A stretch of 64,000 bases of DNA, taken from NCBI RefSeq assembly GCF_007655135.1, contig NC_045133.1, positions 23,409,845-23,473,844 on the forward strand. The letters run 5' to 3'. The notes beneath the pieces are model-generated. The model was given only the letters and a program-made list of their open reading frames with translations. It was not told where the DNA came from and searched no databases. Positions within the stretch are counted from its first letter, which is position 1. Each line of letters opens with the position of its first letter. This document shows, piece after piece, positions 11,341 through 23,259 of the stretch. The position numbers and the translations under genes were made by a program. Origin of the DNA: Punica granatum. Taxonomy: Eukaryota > Streptophyta > Magnoliopsida > Myrtales > Lythraceae.

Positions 11341-12006
11341 AGAAAATTGTCATTTTGGTACTTGAAGTTTACTTTAGCCATCAATTTGGTAGAGAAAGAA
11401 TTTTTTTCCATCATTTTAATACATGAAATTTTATCATGCCTACCAAAATGCCTAACCATCAAGCTGTGTGACGAAGTCATGATGTGGCATCCTACATGGC
11501 ATAAAGGACATCAAAAAAGTTTATAAAGAATTCATCGGACTGAAATAATATAGTATCTGATTTTAAAAATTATTTAAAAAGGGGAAAAAGGAAGTGAAGG
11601 GGGAGCTTGGGTGGGGTTTCGTTGCCGGTAACCTCCTCCCTCTATCCTAGAGAAGGGAGAAGGCATAAAATGAGCTCTGGTGAGGGCTCCCTCTTCTCCC
11701 TTTAAAAATAGAAAGAAAAAACTAATCAAATGACGTCATTTTAGGCACCTTTAATTCATTTTCTTTAAAAAAAGGAGATTAGGAATCGCTGGACACCACA
11801 GTAACCTCCAACGGTCTCGCCATGGGGGGAGGTCGCTCGCGGGGAGCCCTACCCAAGCTCCTTGGCACCTCACAAAGAGAGAGGAACAAGGATGGGGGAG
11901 CTCTGGTAGGGCTCCCCAGCCGGCAACCTCGCCTGGGCGGGGGAGCTCCACCCCGAGCTCTCCGTCGTTGTCCCTCCCTCTCTTCTTTCTGTTTTTTTCC
12001 CTTAAC

Positions 12007-12041
<35 letters not shown>

Positions 12042-12273
12042 AATGGCACTGTACTAAGTCGTGTTTAAAAAATGACTCAATACTATGTCTTTTTTTAATA
12101 TTTTTGACGTAGTTTATGTTATAAGGACGCCATGTCACAATTCCGTCACAACAACTTGACGGTTGGGCATTTTGATTGACGGAATAGAGTATTGTTTATG
12201 AGATTGATGGCAAAAAATTTTTTGTATACCGAATTGATGGCTAAAATTCTTGTATCAAAATGATAGTTTTTCA
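11341..12273. mobile_element. MULE-like TIR element, copy 2
   Basis: Carried along in the tandem duplication. The left arm AGAAAATTGTCATTTTGGTA and the right arm ending near TGATAGTTTTTC are inverted copies of each other, and the GC-rich middle with GGGGAGC and GAGCTCC motifs is retained. It has a (TA)n run at about 12010-12040. The flanking 9-mers are less well preserved than in copy 1. No transposase. Confidence 0.7.
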
Positions 12274-13642
12274 TTATATTGTAATGTGTGACCATCTTAA
12301 TTATTGGCTAAAATTATTATTTATTGGACAGTGACTTGACCTATTTCCAAACACACTCATGCTAGATTTTTTAAGCAAGAATCTTAGGAAGACATTAATT
12401 CCACGCAACTCCCGTCCGTAGCCGGGGCCGTCACGATAACATCTTCTAGACAAATTACACATCAAGCAACGAAAAGTCATAAAGATGGGAAAAAGAAAAA
12501 AGAAGTGGAATGGCCCCACTTCGAAGCTTCCTTCCCCTAGCAGTGGAAATTAGAAATGGAAGACTCCAAGTTTTCTTTCCTCTAAAGTCTATCCTGTTCC
12601 TGTCTAATATTTGGTAGAAGAAAGTTCCTTTCCGTGAGTCCAACATTGCTGCCTTTTACTATTCCATTCCCATTACGTTTACCTTTTGACCATTCTCACT
12701 CTATATGTTCTAATTGGCTAGTTCCACGGGCTCGAGCATGGCCGTCGGATTAAACAACTCTTCCCGATCGAACGGCCATGGGGGACTCCATGGTTCCCAC
12801 GTCCACGGATGGAGCAAACGAGGTGAGCAAGGACAACTGTGTCCTTCCTTCCCAACAAGCCCATCACTGTCAGGTTCGTATACCAAATATCTCATTGTCG
12901 ATGGATTTCAGTACTTCTCTTGCAGAATTAAGATGCTTAAATAGTTGGATTTTCGTTGTTTCATTGGGTTTAGATCATTTTCATACGAGTCCAAATGTTC
13001 AACTGAAAATCTATATGTGCTAAATCCATTTATTGTCCCATTAACGATGATCTCCTCAGATGAAGTATTGGATCATGTAGTACTTCTATTGTCATGTTCT
13101 TTACACAACCTTATGTTCTTCGTATGCATTAGCGCAACTTGCTATTTTTGTATCAAATGCCTCCACTGGTAGTAAAATGGAAAGAACAAGCTAGCTAGAG
13201 TAAAATGGGAACAAGTCCACGATATGTACGCAGCATACCAAATAGTTCGAGATTCGAATAATTCTTGAATATTTCTTATGAATATCGTATTCTAAGATAT
13301 ACGATCTCAATAAGATCAAATTGTATGATGATCTACCATCCGTGTGAATAATTCGAACAATTTTTTTCCATATAAAATCCTTAAAAGTTTTTTTTTTTTT
13401 GGGGAGAAAACAGCGCAGAGCTTTCGATTTCTTCCAGAGAGATTATATTCCAACCATATGAGGCCATGAAAGACAAAGGACATTGACCTAGACCCAGTAT
13501 CTTGATTATGAGGCCAATCCCATATCACGCCATAGAAGCTGCAACATCATTTCGATTGACCAAGATCCTTCCAATAGGATGGAGGGACTTCTGTTCTTTC
13601 GAATTATATATAGATACATACACACATTACGCGTAGACACAC
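12274..13642. other. Spacer and distal promoter of CYP81 gene 2
   Basis: From 12500 to 12820 this matches the spacer before gene 1 (single copy of the 239-bp repeat). Bases 12822-13512 have no counterpart in unit 1: homology is interrupted between GCAAACGA and GCCAATCCCAT, so this is an insertion here or a deletion in unit 1. The extra segment has no recognisable gene. Confidence 0.55.
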
Positions 13643-13652
13643 TATATATAAG
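13643..13652 (+). promoter_or_regulatory. TATA box of CYP81 gene 2
   Basis: TATATATAAG, 62-71 bases before the ATG, in the same position as in gene 1. Confidence 0.7.
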
Positions 13653-13713
13653 CCTAACTCCCATCAACACCATATCATATCATAGATCTATATAAACCAA
13701 CAAAGCACAAAAC

Positions 13714-15738
13714 ATGTTCTTCCTCTACTTTCTCCTGTTCATTGCCTTCTACTCAATAGCAAGGCACCTAATCCATAAGATCCGCAACCTCCCGCCCAGC
13801 CCCTTCCCGACCCTCCCTGTCCTCGGCCACCTCCACCTCCTCAAGAAGCCCCTCCACCGCACCCTTGCTGCCATCTCTCATCGCCATGGTCCTGTCCTCC
13901 TCCTCCAGTTTGGCTTCCGCCGCGTCCTTGTCGTTGCCTCCCCTTCTGCCGCCGAGGAATGCCTCACTAAGAACGACATCATCTTTGCGAACCGTCCCCA
14001 CCTCCTTGCAGGAAAGTACCTCGGTTACAACTACACGAGCCTTGCATGGTCATCCTATGGGGAACACTGGAGGAACCTGAGGCGGATCGCGTCCCTTGAG
14101 CTCCTCTCCTCCCACCGCCTCAACAACCTTTCTGGTATACGGGCCGAGGAGGTCACTACCCTTGTGAAGCGGCTCGCGAGAAAGGATGATCAGGCCGGAC
14201 CAGTAGAGATGAAGACTGCCCTGTTTGAGCTTATGATGAACGTCATGATGAGGATGATTGCCGGAAAGAGGTATTATTTCTAATTAACAAACACCAAGTT
14301 ATTACATATTTTAGGTATTTTACTCGATAAGGAATACTTCGGCAATCGAAAAACCATGAAGTTAACCAACGTAGGTTGATTCAAGCGATTTGGCGCTTGT
14401 TCAGCTTAAGTAAGGTCTCAGATTCGAGTCCTTGTGATTGCAGAAAATTCACGCTGTGAGAGCTTTACCCTTTAATGGATCGACCCGATTCGACTGAATT
14501 AGTCGGATTTCAATTGGGCTTTCGGATACCAGGCTCACGCCGAAAAAAAAAACCATGCAGTTAGCTTCACTTTGGGCGTTTATAAAATTTTTTATAGGTA
14601 CTATGGGGAGAATGTTGCGGAGGCGGAGCTGGAGGAAGCGAAGAAGTTCCGGGAAATAGTGACGGAGACGTTCAGGATAGGAGGGGCCACAAACGTTGGG
14701 GAGTTCTTGCCGTTCCTTAGGAAGATCGGATTCAAGGGGGTGGAGAAGGAGCTGCAGGCGTTGCAGGTGAAGAGGGACATCTTCATGCATAGCCTGGTTG
14801 AGCAGCACAAGAGGGAGGCCAAGAGTGGTGAGGATCCTAATCCAGAGGGAGAGAAGAACAAGACACTGATCGAGGTCTTGCTGTCTCTCCAAGAATCGGA
14901 GCCCGAGTACTACAAAGATGTCACGATCAGAAGCATCATGCTGGTAAGTTCGATATATCTGCCTAATACCGGTCTGTTTGGAAACAACAGAGACATCAAT
15001 TGTCTCGAACTCTAGATAACAGAACAATCCCCTGTTTCAAAGAACTGTGCCAGCTTAAGTTATGCTTGATTAACTGTGCCTAGACAAAGAGTGAAGTTAA
15101 TGTTTGACAACTCGCAGGTTCTGTTAGCTGCGGGGACCGACACTTCAGCAGCGACAATGGAGTGGGCAATGTCGCTCTTGTTAAACCATCCCGAGGTCTT
15201 AAAGAAGGCACAGGCCGAGATTGACAATGTTGTGGGGTCGGACCGCCTGGTGAATGAGTCCGACCTCACCAGGCTCCCTTACCTCCACTGCATCATCAAT
15301 GAGACGCTACGGATGTACCCTGCAGGCCCACTCCTGGTCCCCCACGAATCGTCCGAGGAGTGCCATGTGGGCGGATACCGGGTACCTGGGGACACAATGC
15401 TAATGATAAACCTGTACTCGATCCAGCGGGACCCAAAATACTGGCCGGACCCCGAGAAGTTCAAGCCAGAGAGGTTCGAGGGTATGGAAGGGGTCAAGGA
15501 CGGGCACAAGATGATGCCCTTCGGATCGGGTAGGAGAGGGTGCCCTGGTGAGAACCTGGCGCTCAGGATGGTCGGCATGACCCTGGGATCGCTGATCCAG
15601 TGCTTCGAGTGGGGCCGGATCAGCGAGGACCTGGTGGACATGACCGAGGGGACGGGCCTCACCATGCCCAAGGCCCGGCCTTTGATGGCTAAGTGCAGGC
15701 CCCGGGAGAACATGATGCTACTCCTTTCCCAAATCTGA
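13714..15738 (+). CDS. CYP81-family cytochrome P450, gene 2 (507 aa, 3 exons)
   Basis: Exons 13714-14270, 14598-14943 and 15118-15738, the same lengths as gene 1 (557+346+621 nt), joined in frame. All P450 hallmarks are intact: membrane anchor, hinge PPSPFP, WRNLRR C-helix, AGTDTS I-helix, ETLR, PERF and haem loop FGSGRRGCPG (Cys443). It is a near-identical tandem paralogue of gene 1. Scattered substitutions include CT to RT at about residue 50, I to L at 103, K to N near 347 and ML to LL near 374. Intron 1 (14271-14597) is shorter than in gene 1 and carries the same SINE; intron 2 is 14944-15117. It is probably an ER-bound monooxygenase of specialised metabolism, and the substrate cannot be inferred. 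The proximal promoter matches gene 1 to about 160 bases upstream and then diverges, so the two copies could be expressed differently. Confidence 0.93.
14366..14550 (+). mobile_element. SINE inside intron 1 of CYP81 gene 2
   Basis: Orthologue of the SINE in gene 1 and better preserved: TTCAAGCGATTTGGCGCTTG, AGCTTAAGTAAGGTCTC, ATTCGAGTCCTTGTGATTG, then GGATCGACCCGATTCGACTG, and a poly-A tail. Flanks AACCATGAAGTTAA and AACCATGCAGTTAG are the target duplication. Confidence 0.8.
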
Positions 15739-16678
15739 GTGAATCATATTACATGAAGTTTTGGTGCAGTAGTTTAGCGACTCTTCTATCTTTCGGTTTA
15801 TTCGGTTTCGTCGTTAATATTAGTAGATGAGCTAGCGAAAGAATACCTATTATTGTTGCACTGCACACAATGGATGAGAACTCGATACGGTCACGATATT
15901 TTATAGTACTAGTATAAATTCACGTGCTCTGAATATGAGAGCTCCTCTTTTATTGAAAGCATAGAAAATTAAAATAATTTAGCTATATACTGAATAGAGT
16001 TACTTATAATTAGATATATTAACAAAAAAAATTCATCATATAATTTAAAAATTATCTATGTAGATTAGTGTAAAGATAAATATATTAGAATGACTTTCTA
16101 AGAGATGGCAGTTTATCTACTTCCCTGAGATATTCTACAAAAAACTTAAAATAAATTTTTAAATGCTTAATTTGATTAACCTCTTGTAAAGTAACATAAT
16201 TATGCTAATCAATTATCAAAAGGATTAACTTTTCATATAAAAATATTCATTGAATAGAAGAAAATATTGGATAACGTCAATTAGTTAACATAATAGTGAG
16301 TACAATATAAAGTTTATTTTTAAAAAGTCGCCATTTTTAATATTTAATTATTAAATTGGTAAAATCTTTTAATAGTCCTGGAGACTTTTAACAATTTGAC
16401 AATATGTAAGTAGGTCTATCACAATTAACGTAACTAAAAAGAAAAAGAAATATGTAAAATAATCTTTTATTTGTTGAACTCTATTACCAAATTCTCTTGA
16501 AAACTTTTCTTTCAGGAAAAAAGTATAAATACTTGTTTATTACATTTTTATTTGGAACTGAAGTGCTACTAAAACTAATATCTCTTTCAGGTAATTTAAT
16601 ACATTATCTAATTTGAAAAGAATAATCTATCCAAATTTTGTTAAGAAAAAGAAGAAGGAAAACATCCCTTTTTATTAT
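15739..16678. other. AT-rich spacer after CYP81 gene 2
   Basis: Bases up to about 16118 are the duplicated 3' flank. The rest is AT-rich with no ORF, repeat or RNA gene recognised. Confidence 0.6.
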
Positions 16679-16710
16679 ACTAGTATAACAGCATGTGCAT
16701 TACATGTGCC
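16679..16710 (-). mobile_element. Helitron-like 3' terminus
   Basis: On the minus strand a hairpin (GCACATGTAATGCACATGC) is followed closely by CTAGT and then a T-A context. This is the hairpin-plus-CTRR ending of Helitrons. The 5' TC end was not located. Confidence 0.4.
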
Positions 16711-16787
16711 TAAAGTGTGTGTTTTATTTCTTTGCTAGCATATATTTTATATCAAACAAATTCTTTATTAAATGGATGGGCGCTGAT

Positions 16788-19700
16788 ATTTTTTTTTATA
16801 TTTAAATAGAATTTTATTGAATTACTAAATGATATCCGAGATAAAAGGGTAACCGTAAAACATGCATAGGAAATGAAAATCTAACATGAAGCCAAAATGG
16901 CCCAAGTCATGGGCACAACGGTTATTCGAATGAGAGGTCCAAGAGCAATGCTAATAAGAAAACCTATCTAGGAGTAGCCTAATATCTGAAATAAGTAATC
17001 TAATCTCCCAACGCGATGAATGGGGATTGGAGATGGCTTCCACAAGTAGCAAGGCATCACATTCTAACCATATCTTGTCCCAACCACTATCGACAATAAT
17101 GAAGAGAGCCTGTAATGCAGCCAATGTTTCCACGTAGAGGGGGGAGAGAGCATCAACTATGGAGTGTCAAGAGAGAATGGTCGTTCCATCAGGCTGAGCT
17201 GCAAGTCTTGAGAGACAGGTCCTGTGCGAGCTCCATGCAGCGTCAGTGTTAATCTTGATGAGATCCTTGTGAAGTCGCAAGGCTGGCACGGAGTGAGCAA
17301 GGACGGGATTTCTCTAGGGGTTAGGAGCCTCCTGGCCTTGGAATGTTCGTGATATGCAACATAAATCTGGTGAAGAGCAGTTACAAGATCAAAAGTTTTG
17401 CCTGCATATGCACAATCTTTCATCATTTATCAGTGTGTATATAAGACAATGTAACCATATAATGTGAAATCATCAAGGTCAATCCCATTCATCGTAAAGA
17501 ATAAAATTAACAAGAGCTCGCGGTGTAGAAGATGGAAAGCAACTAGCAAGAAACTTCCATGGTGATTCCCTCCATGTAACTTGAAAGAAAATGCACTCCT
17601 TAAAGAGATGCTTAAATTCATCGAAGGTGGAATGATATAGGGGACATGGGCCGCCTCCTTGAGCGAATCTTGAGAGGCTTTCACTAGCAATTCTCCAAAT
17701 ATGGAGTTTATAGGGTTCATGGATCTTCTTGGACCAAATTGCCTTTCATCTGACATCTCGATGCTAGTTGAACCTGCGTTTTTGATAGAGAATGTAGAAG
17801 GATTTGACAGTATGATCTCCCGATGATGTGAGAGTCAATATCAGCTTATCTTCTTCCTCGAATTGGGGCAGGTGGATGCGGAGGATATTATGAACTGTCT
17901 CATCATCGAAAAGGTTAAAAATGACAGGAATATTCCAACGTTTTAGGTGAGAGAGCATGAGGTCTCGTACCTTGAGGTCTTGACTAGGGACAATGTTAGG
18001 ATCATGGTAAGGTTTAAGTCCACGGGTCTGACCAAGCCAAGGTAGAAGCACCATTTCCTATAATGTAGCACGAACCTACATGTAGGGTGTCTTTGCACTT
18101 TTGAAGCCCTTTCCAAACAATGGAGGAAGATCCAGTCAAGCGATTCTCCGGCTTCAAGAAACTGCCACATTTTGTGCGCATGGCCTTCCTAGCTAGGTTA
18201 TCCTTATTAGAGGAGAGTGCCCATGCAATCTTTGAAAGCATAGCCTTGTTAGAGTCTTGGGCCCCCCGGAAGCCTAGTCCTCTCGATGACTCATGTTGGC
18301 AAAGAGATTCCCAGTTTTTTGGAGCGAAATAATTTCGCTTGTCTTTGCTTGTCCCCCACCAAAACCTTTTTGTGATTTTATCAATGCTGTTCAAAGTGAA
18401 TTTGCATAGGTGGAAAAGAGATATAGTATAAATTGGAGTACTGTTCAACACCGATTTAGTAAGTGTTGCTTGCCCCGTCCAAGAAGGGGATTTTGCCTTC
18501 CATGCCAAAAGCTTTCCTTTGATCTTCTCGATGAGGAATACAAAGGACTTATTTTTCCTGCTTTTGATGAACAAAGGATTTCCGAGATAAAATGAGTTAG
18601 GTTTAAGCTTTTTCATACCAAGTACTTATTTGATGGCTCTACACTGGTGGGCTGGAATATGAGAGGAGGGGAACACTCCTGATTTAGTGAGATTACCCTC
18701 TTGTCCCGACCGAGAGCTGAACTTTTTAAGAACATCTCTTCTTGTGGTGGCATTTGAGTCTGTTGCTCTTGTAAGAATCAGCAGGTCATCGGTCAACGTT
18801 ACATGCAAGGTTGGCGGCCCATTTTTGCTGATCTTGATGCCTTGGATGGTTCGGTTTGCCTCAGCCCTGTAAAGAAGACGAGAAAAAGGACTTCCATAGA
18901 CAAAATAAAGAGGTAGGGAGAGATAGGATCACCTTGATTTATACCTCTGCTAGACCAGAAGCGACCGTGGGGGGAGCCATTGATAAGGATTGAAAAGGTG
19001 AGGTTGGATATACATTGGCTGATCCACCCAATGTACTTGTGATGAAAGCCAAAGTTCCTAAGAGTATTGGCAATGAAAGGCCATTAAAGTTTGTCAAAGG
19101 CCTTACTGAAGTCGATTTTTTGTCCAATCCATCCTGCTTTATCTTTGGTTTACTTCATGGAATGGATGATCTCTTGCGCTAGTATTCCATTTTTGTTTAT
19201 CCATCTCCCCTCAATAAAAGCCATCTGATTTGGAGAAACGAGTCGGTGCAGAAGAGGTTTGATGCGATTGATTAGAATCTTAGATATGCTTTGTAGCATA
19301 CATTACACAGACTTACTGGTCTGAAGTCCTTGAAAGAGGAGGCACTAGGGTACTTTGGGATCAGAGCTATGAAGGTGTTGCTTCATTCTTTTAATAAGAA
19401 GCCCGATTCAAAAAACCTTGAATGGCCAAGATAAGGAGACAATTTTGCCGTAATGCTTGTAGAAAAGAGCAAGAAAACCATCGGGTCCAGGAGCTTTCAA
19501 AGACTTGATGGAGTTGATAACTTGATAGTTTTTGAGATTTCCTCCGTGGGATCCGGGTCAGGTCAATGTTCTCTTTTCAGAGATTAGTGGGTCGATAAGG
19601 CCGTCAAGATCATCAGGCTTTTGCGGCTGCGAGGAGGAGAAAAGATCTTGGATATTCTGAAGGAAATAATCTCCTATCGTGCTCGGGTCTTGTATCTAGG

Positions 19701-21010
19701 AGTCGTCATCCAATTTGATTGCATCAATGTTGTTTATGCACCTCCAGATGATGGTTGATGGGTGGTAAAAACGCGTGTCACGATCCCCATCTTTTAGCCA
19801 GAGCTCGCCCGATTTTGTCTCCGAATCAGATCTTTCCTGAGTAGAAGTTCGTCCAGTTCATAGGCATTCCTCTTCCTCCTTGTTTGCTGGACTTTGGCTC
19901 AATCTTTACAGGGCGTCTAGCTCTTCAAATACTGCAATTTTCACATCATAAAACCCAAAGCAGTCTCTATTCCATATTTTGAGGCTCTTTTTAACAGATT
20001 TTATTTTGGAAGTGGATTGGCAGGCTTTGGAGCTAGAAACATGGTCGAGCCAAGCCTCATTGACAACATCAGTACTACTAGGATCTCGAGTCCAGGTCTC
20101 TTCAAATCTGAAAGGTCTAGGCCTAGAGTTAGAATCTATCCAAAGGCAGATAAGAATGGGGTTATGGTCAGATATGACACAACTCCCGCCTTGGGGAATA
20201 GGAGCCTCCAATTCCTGTCGGCAACAGCTCGATCCAAACGCTGTTTTATGTGGGCCAAACCAGACCTTTTATTCCTCCAAGTATATGGATTACCTGAAAA
20301 GCCGAGGTCTAGAAAACCAGTATAATTCTAGAAATCATCTATGAAAGAGTGAGAGGAGAAGGTTACAGCCCTGCCTCCCCTCTTGTCATCAGCACGACAT
20401 ATTTCATTGAAGTCTCCAACAAAAACCCAGGGCATATTTACACTATCAGCAATACAATTCAGTTCCTGCCAGAAATTAGATTGGAGAGCAAGATAAGGAG
20501 GTCCATAATCGCAAGTAATCAGCGAATGAACAGATAAAGCAGAATGTTCTATAGAGGCATGGATGTAGTAAGGAGAGTATTTCAGAATTTTAACCTTTAT
20601 ATCGGAGTTCCACATGAGATATAGTCCACCGGCTGATCTCCGAGCATCGACAGAGAAAAATTGATCAAGTTTGCAGCGGCAAGCCACATTGGCACATCGT
20701 TCATGGCATGTTTTTGTCTCCTAAGGGAATAGCATGCTTGCTTTATTTTTTTCGGAGGAGGAGGGGAACAGCTCGAATTGTCGGGTTGCCTCCCAAAACA
20801 CCCCCCCGCGACAATTCCATGATAACAAGACTCATGGCTGAGGAGGGGGCATGATGAGGCCCGCCTCCTAGGCCATTTGGACACAATCGGAATTAGGATT
20901 ATCATCAGCTTCTTCAACACCATAGAGCTGACCGACGATGGAAGACTTGGTGAAATCTTGTCGGCGTTAGTGATCATGGCGACCCGGGTCAACAGTGATG
21001 TTGACGATGG
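16788..21010 (-). mobile_element. Degenerate L1-like LINE retrotransposon
   Basis: Read on the minus strand the domain order is right for a plant L1. An AP-endonuclease region (20687-19906) has WVFVGDFNEI and SDHNPILI. A reverse transcriptase region (about 19900-18600) has [20 protein letters not shown]. Its active-site motif has decayed to LTDD (about 18793), followed by NLTKSGVF. Next come a C-terminal zf-RVT-type region (18616-17430) with KLLAWKAKSPSWTGQATL and IGNGASTLAWSDPW, and finally an RNase H-like piece (17133-16951) with ALQALFIIVDSGW. The T run at 16788-16797 is the poly-A end. Many frameshifts and stops break it, so it is not active. The 5' limit is approximate, and the first ORF (nucleic-acid binding) is at best a trace at 20597-20992. 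Confidence 0.88.
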
Positions 21011-22512
21011 CGACAGTCTGCACTCTAAGTATTAATAATTGAAATCTGCGATAAAAGAAAAGCTCAATAGTCAATAGTTAAATCGTATTGGCTTCTCATC
21101 AAGAGGTTGGGATCACAATTGATATATAATGATTAATTATCTATACGTAATATCTTTTTTTTTATCATAAAATGATTTGTCCAATTCGATGCATCTCAAA
21201 ATACTTAGTAATAATGTGTTATTAATTTCTAAGGAAGTCACCTCGAGCTTCCTTGAAATGGAAGATAAAGAAAAATTGAACCAAAAAAAAAAAATACATA
21301 ATCAAAATCTGAACCAATTTAACATAATCATCAATCCTATGGTCAATGTCGACCGTTGGGTTCAATAAACTGAATTATACATAATCTATGCATCAGCGAC
21401 GAAGCAGAAGAATCAAACAACTTACATCACAACAATTTTAAATCCTTGATGAAATCAAGAGTACAGTTTATTTTCAAAAAGGACCTTAGAAGGACCCAAA
21501 TAAGCACAGTTAATATAAAATCCCTGGACTAAAAAGATACCTTTGATTTCAGAGAAGAAGCATCACCAGTGGTGCCAGTGGTAATTCCTATTTCTGGTGA
21601 CCTCCATTATGCAAGGTTAGAAAAGAATTGTTAGGATAATAATTAAGCGTAACATATCAAATGGAAGTTTTCACTTTTAAGTTAGAATAGAAACGTAAAT
21701 AAAAGCGTAGAAATTAATAGCACATTTGCTTCTATTTATTTTTGTTCAAAATTACTTTCCAAGTGTTGAACTGTGGTAATTGTTTTGAAAACTGAAGACA
21801 AGATAGTTTGATGAATTCTTAATCAAGTAAGCAAAAACCAACCAAAAAAAAGATCATGCGATACTATGAACAATACAGTCAGGCTGAGAGAGAGAGTCCA
21901 TATTTCGAGATATTTATGCAAATCCATGCATTTTCACATGAGCATACGCTTCAAAGTAGAAATGTTGCTAGAATTATTTGTATGGACATGTGATGAAATT
22001 ATTTGAAGTGGAAGTACATTCAAAAGGAACTTAAAAAAAAAAAAACACAAGGAATAGTCTGAATGCTATAGACAAGACATAAACCTTGAATCTAAAAAAG
22101 CAATTTATGCTATAGAGAATAAAGGAAAAGATAGTTGAACTAACAGAATACGAAAAGAAGAGCATGTTATTTTTCAACTTTGCAGTAATTTTGACATCAC
22201 AAACTTTCATACAAATCTTGAATCTTAAGAAGCAATTCATGCATTTTTCACGCCACTGTTACCAGACTTTAAAGTGTGACTGACTCTACCCCACAGCCTC
22301 TGATTTTGCAGAAGATCATGCACGGTATTATAGAGGTCTCAAAGACACAGATTGACTTTGATAATTAGTAAAAAATATAGTTTAAATAATGCACAACCGT
22401 CATCAAACTAAAAAGTCCAATAGATATACTTACTATAAGAACAACACTCCTAAGCTAGCACATAATGTCAAACGGGAACGACTACGACAATCTCAATATC
22501 AATCAGACGAAA
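21011..22512. other. Spacer without recognisable genes
   Basis: AT-rich. Short ORFs at 21177-21368 and 22031-22240 show no domain signal. No repeats of note were found apart from the 32-bp array that follows. Confidence 0.55.
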
Positions 22513-22608
22513 AACATGATCCACTCAAGGGTAAAATAAAAAACAACATGATCCACTCAAGGGTCAAATAAAAAACAACATGATCCACTCAAGGGAAAAA
22601 TAAAAACA
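22513..22608. repeat. Minisatellite, three 32-bp units
   Basis: Unit AACATGATCCACTCAAGGG followed by an A-rich tail, starting at 22513, 22545 and 22577 with only a few changes. Confidence 0.9.
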
Positions 22609-23259
22609 ATCACAATTAAAGGAAATGATATATCTTGAGAAAAATAAGGAATCTAACCTAAAGCACGCATTTTTCTGGGGAGAACGTGTTGGAACTCACA
22701 GAAACAGAGCATAAATAACATCTTTAAAAGAACAAGGAAAAAGCCCTTCAAACCCTCAGAGCAGAATCGAAGCTACTAAAATATAAAGTCATCTTCCCTT
22801 TTACTTATTAATTAAATCAAGGTAAGGTAATTTTTCCTTTTTCTCCTCCAAGAAATCGAACAAGAAAGTACGGAAAACCAAAGGAGATTATTCGGTCTAT
22901 GATAATTGGGCATCGGTGGAGCATAACAGCTATCAGAGCTTTTATGCAAAGCACTTTCTATGCATAAGATCAGGTATGAAATGCAAAAGTTGTACAAGGA
23001 AGACAGATCTAAGAAATATGATAAGAATTACCAACAACACTATATTGTTACTGACTCAATCATTTTCTTCTAAATTATTGTTATCAGCAGCAGAGTGACC
23101 AAACTTTGTAGATGGGCATGTTGTAAGGAGTAGGGGATAAGGCAAAAGGAATGTGCAAATATGAGGAGCAAATGAGTTGAGGTTGTGCTGTCACTGCTAA
23201 CCTGAAATTGATCGAGCCAATTAGGCCATGAGCCTCAAAATATAGGTGGATCATAAAGG
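22609..23259. other. Spacer before the HSP70 pseudogene
   Basis: AT-rich, with no gene or structured repeat recognised. It may include the decayed 3' continuation of the HSP70 fragment, which cannot be followed past about 23260. Confidence 0.5.

Larger units (their letters stand above)
10049..16118 (+). repeat. Tandem segmental duplication, unit 2 (pseudogene 2, MULE-like element copy 2, CYP81 gene 2)
   Basis: Direct repeat of about 4139-10046, with the same order of elements. Homology ends on the right near 16118 and begins on the left at the break inside the pseudogene. Relative to unit 1 it has about 690 extra bases at 12822-13512 and a single copy of the 239-bp promoter repeat. Confidence 0.85.

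Noticed and set aside
22513..22608. Regularly spaced 32-bp repeats resembling a CRISPR array
   Set aside because: Contiguous tandem minisatellite without spacers, in a plant genome.
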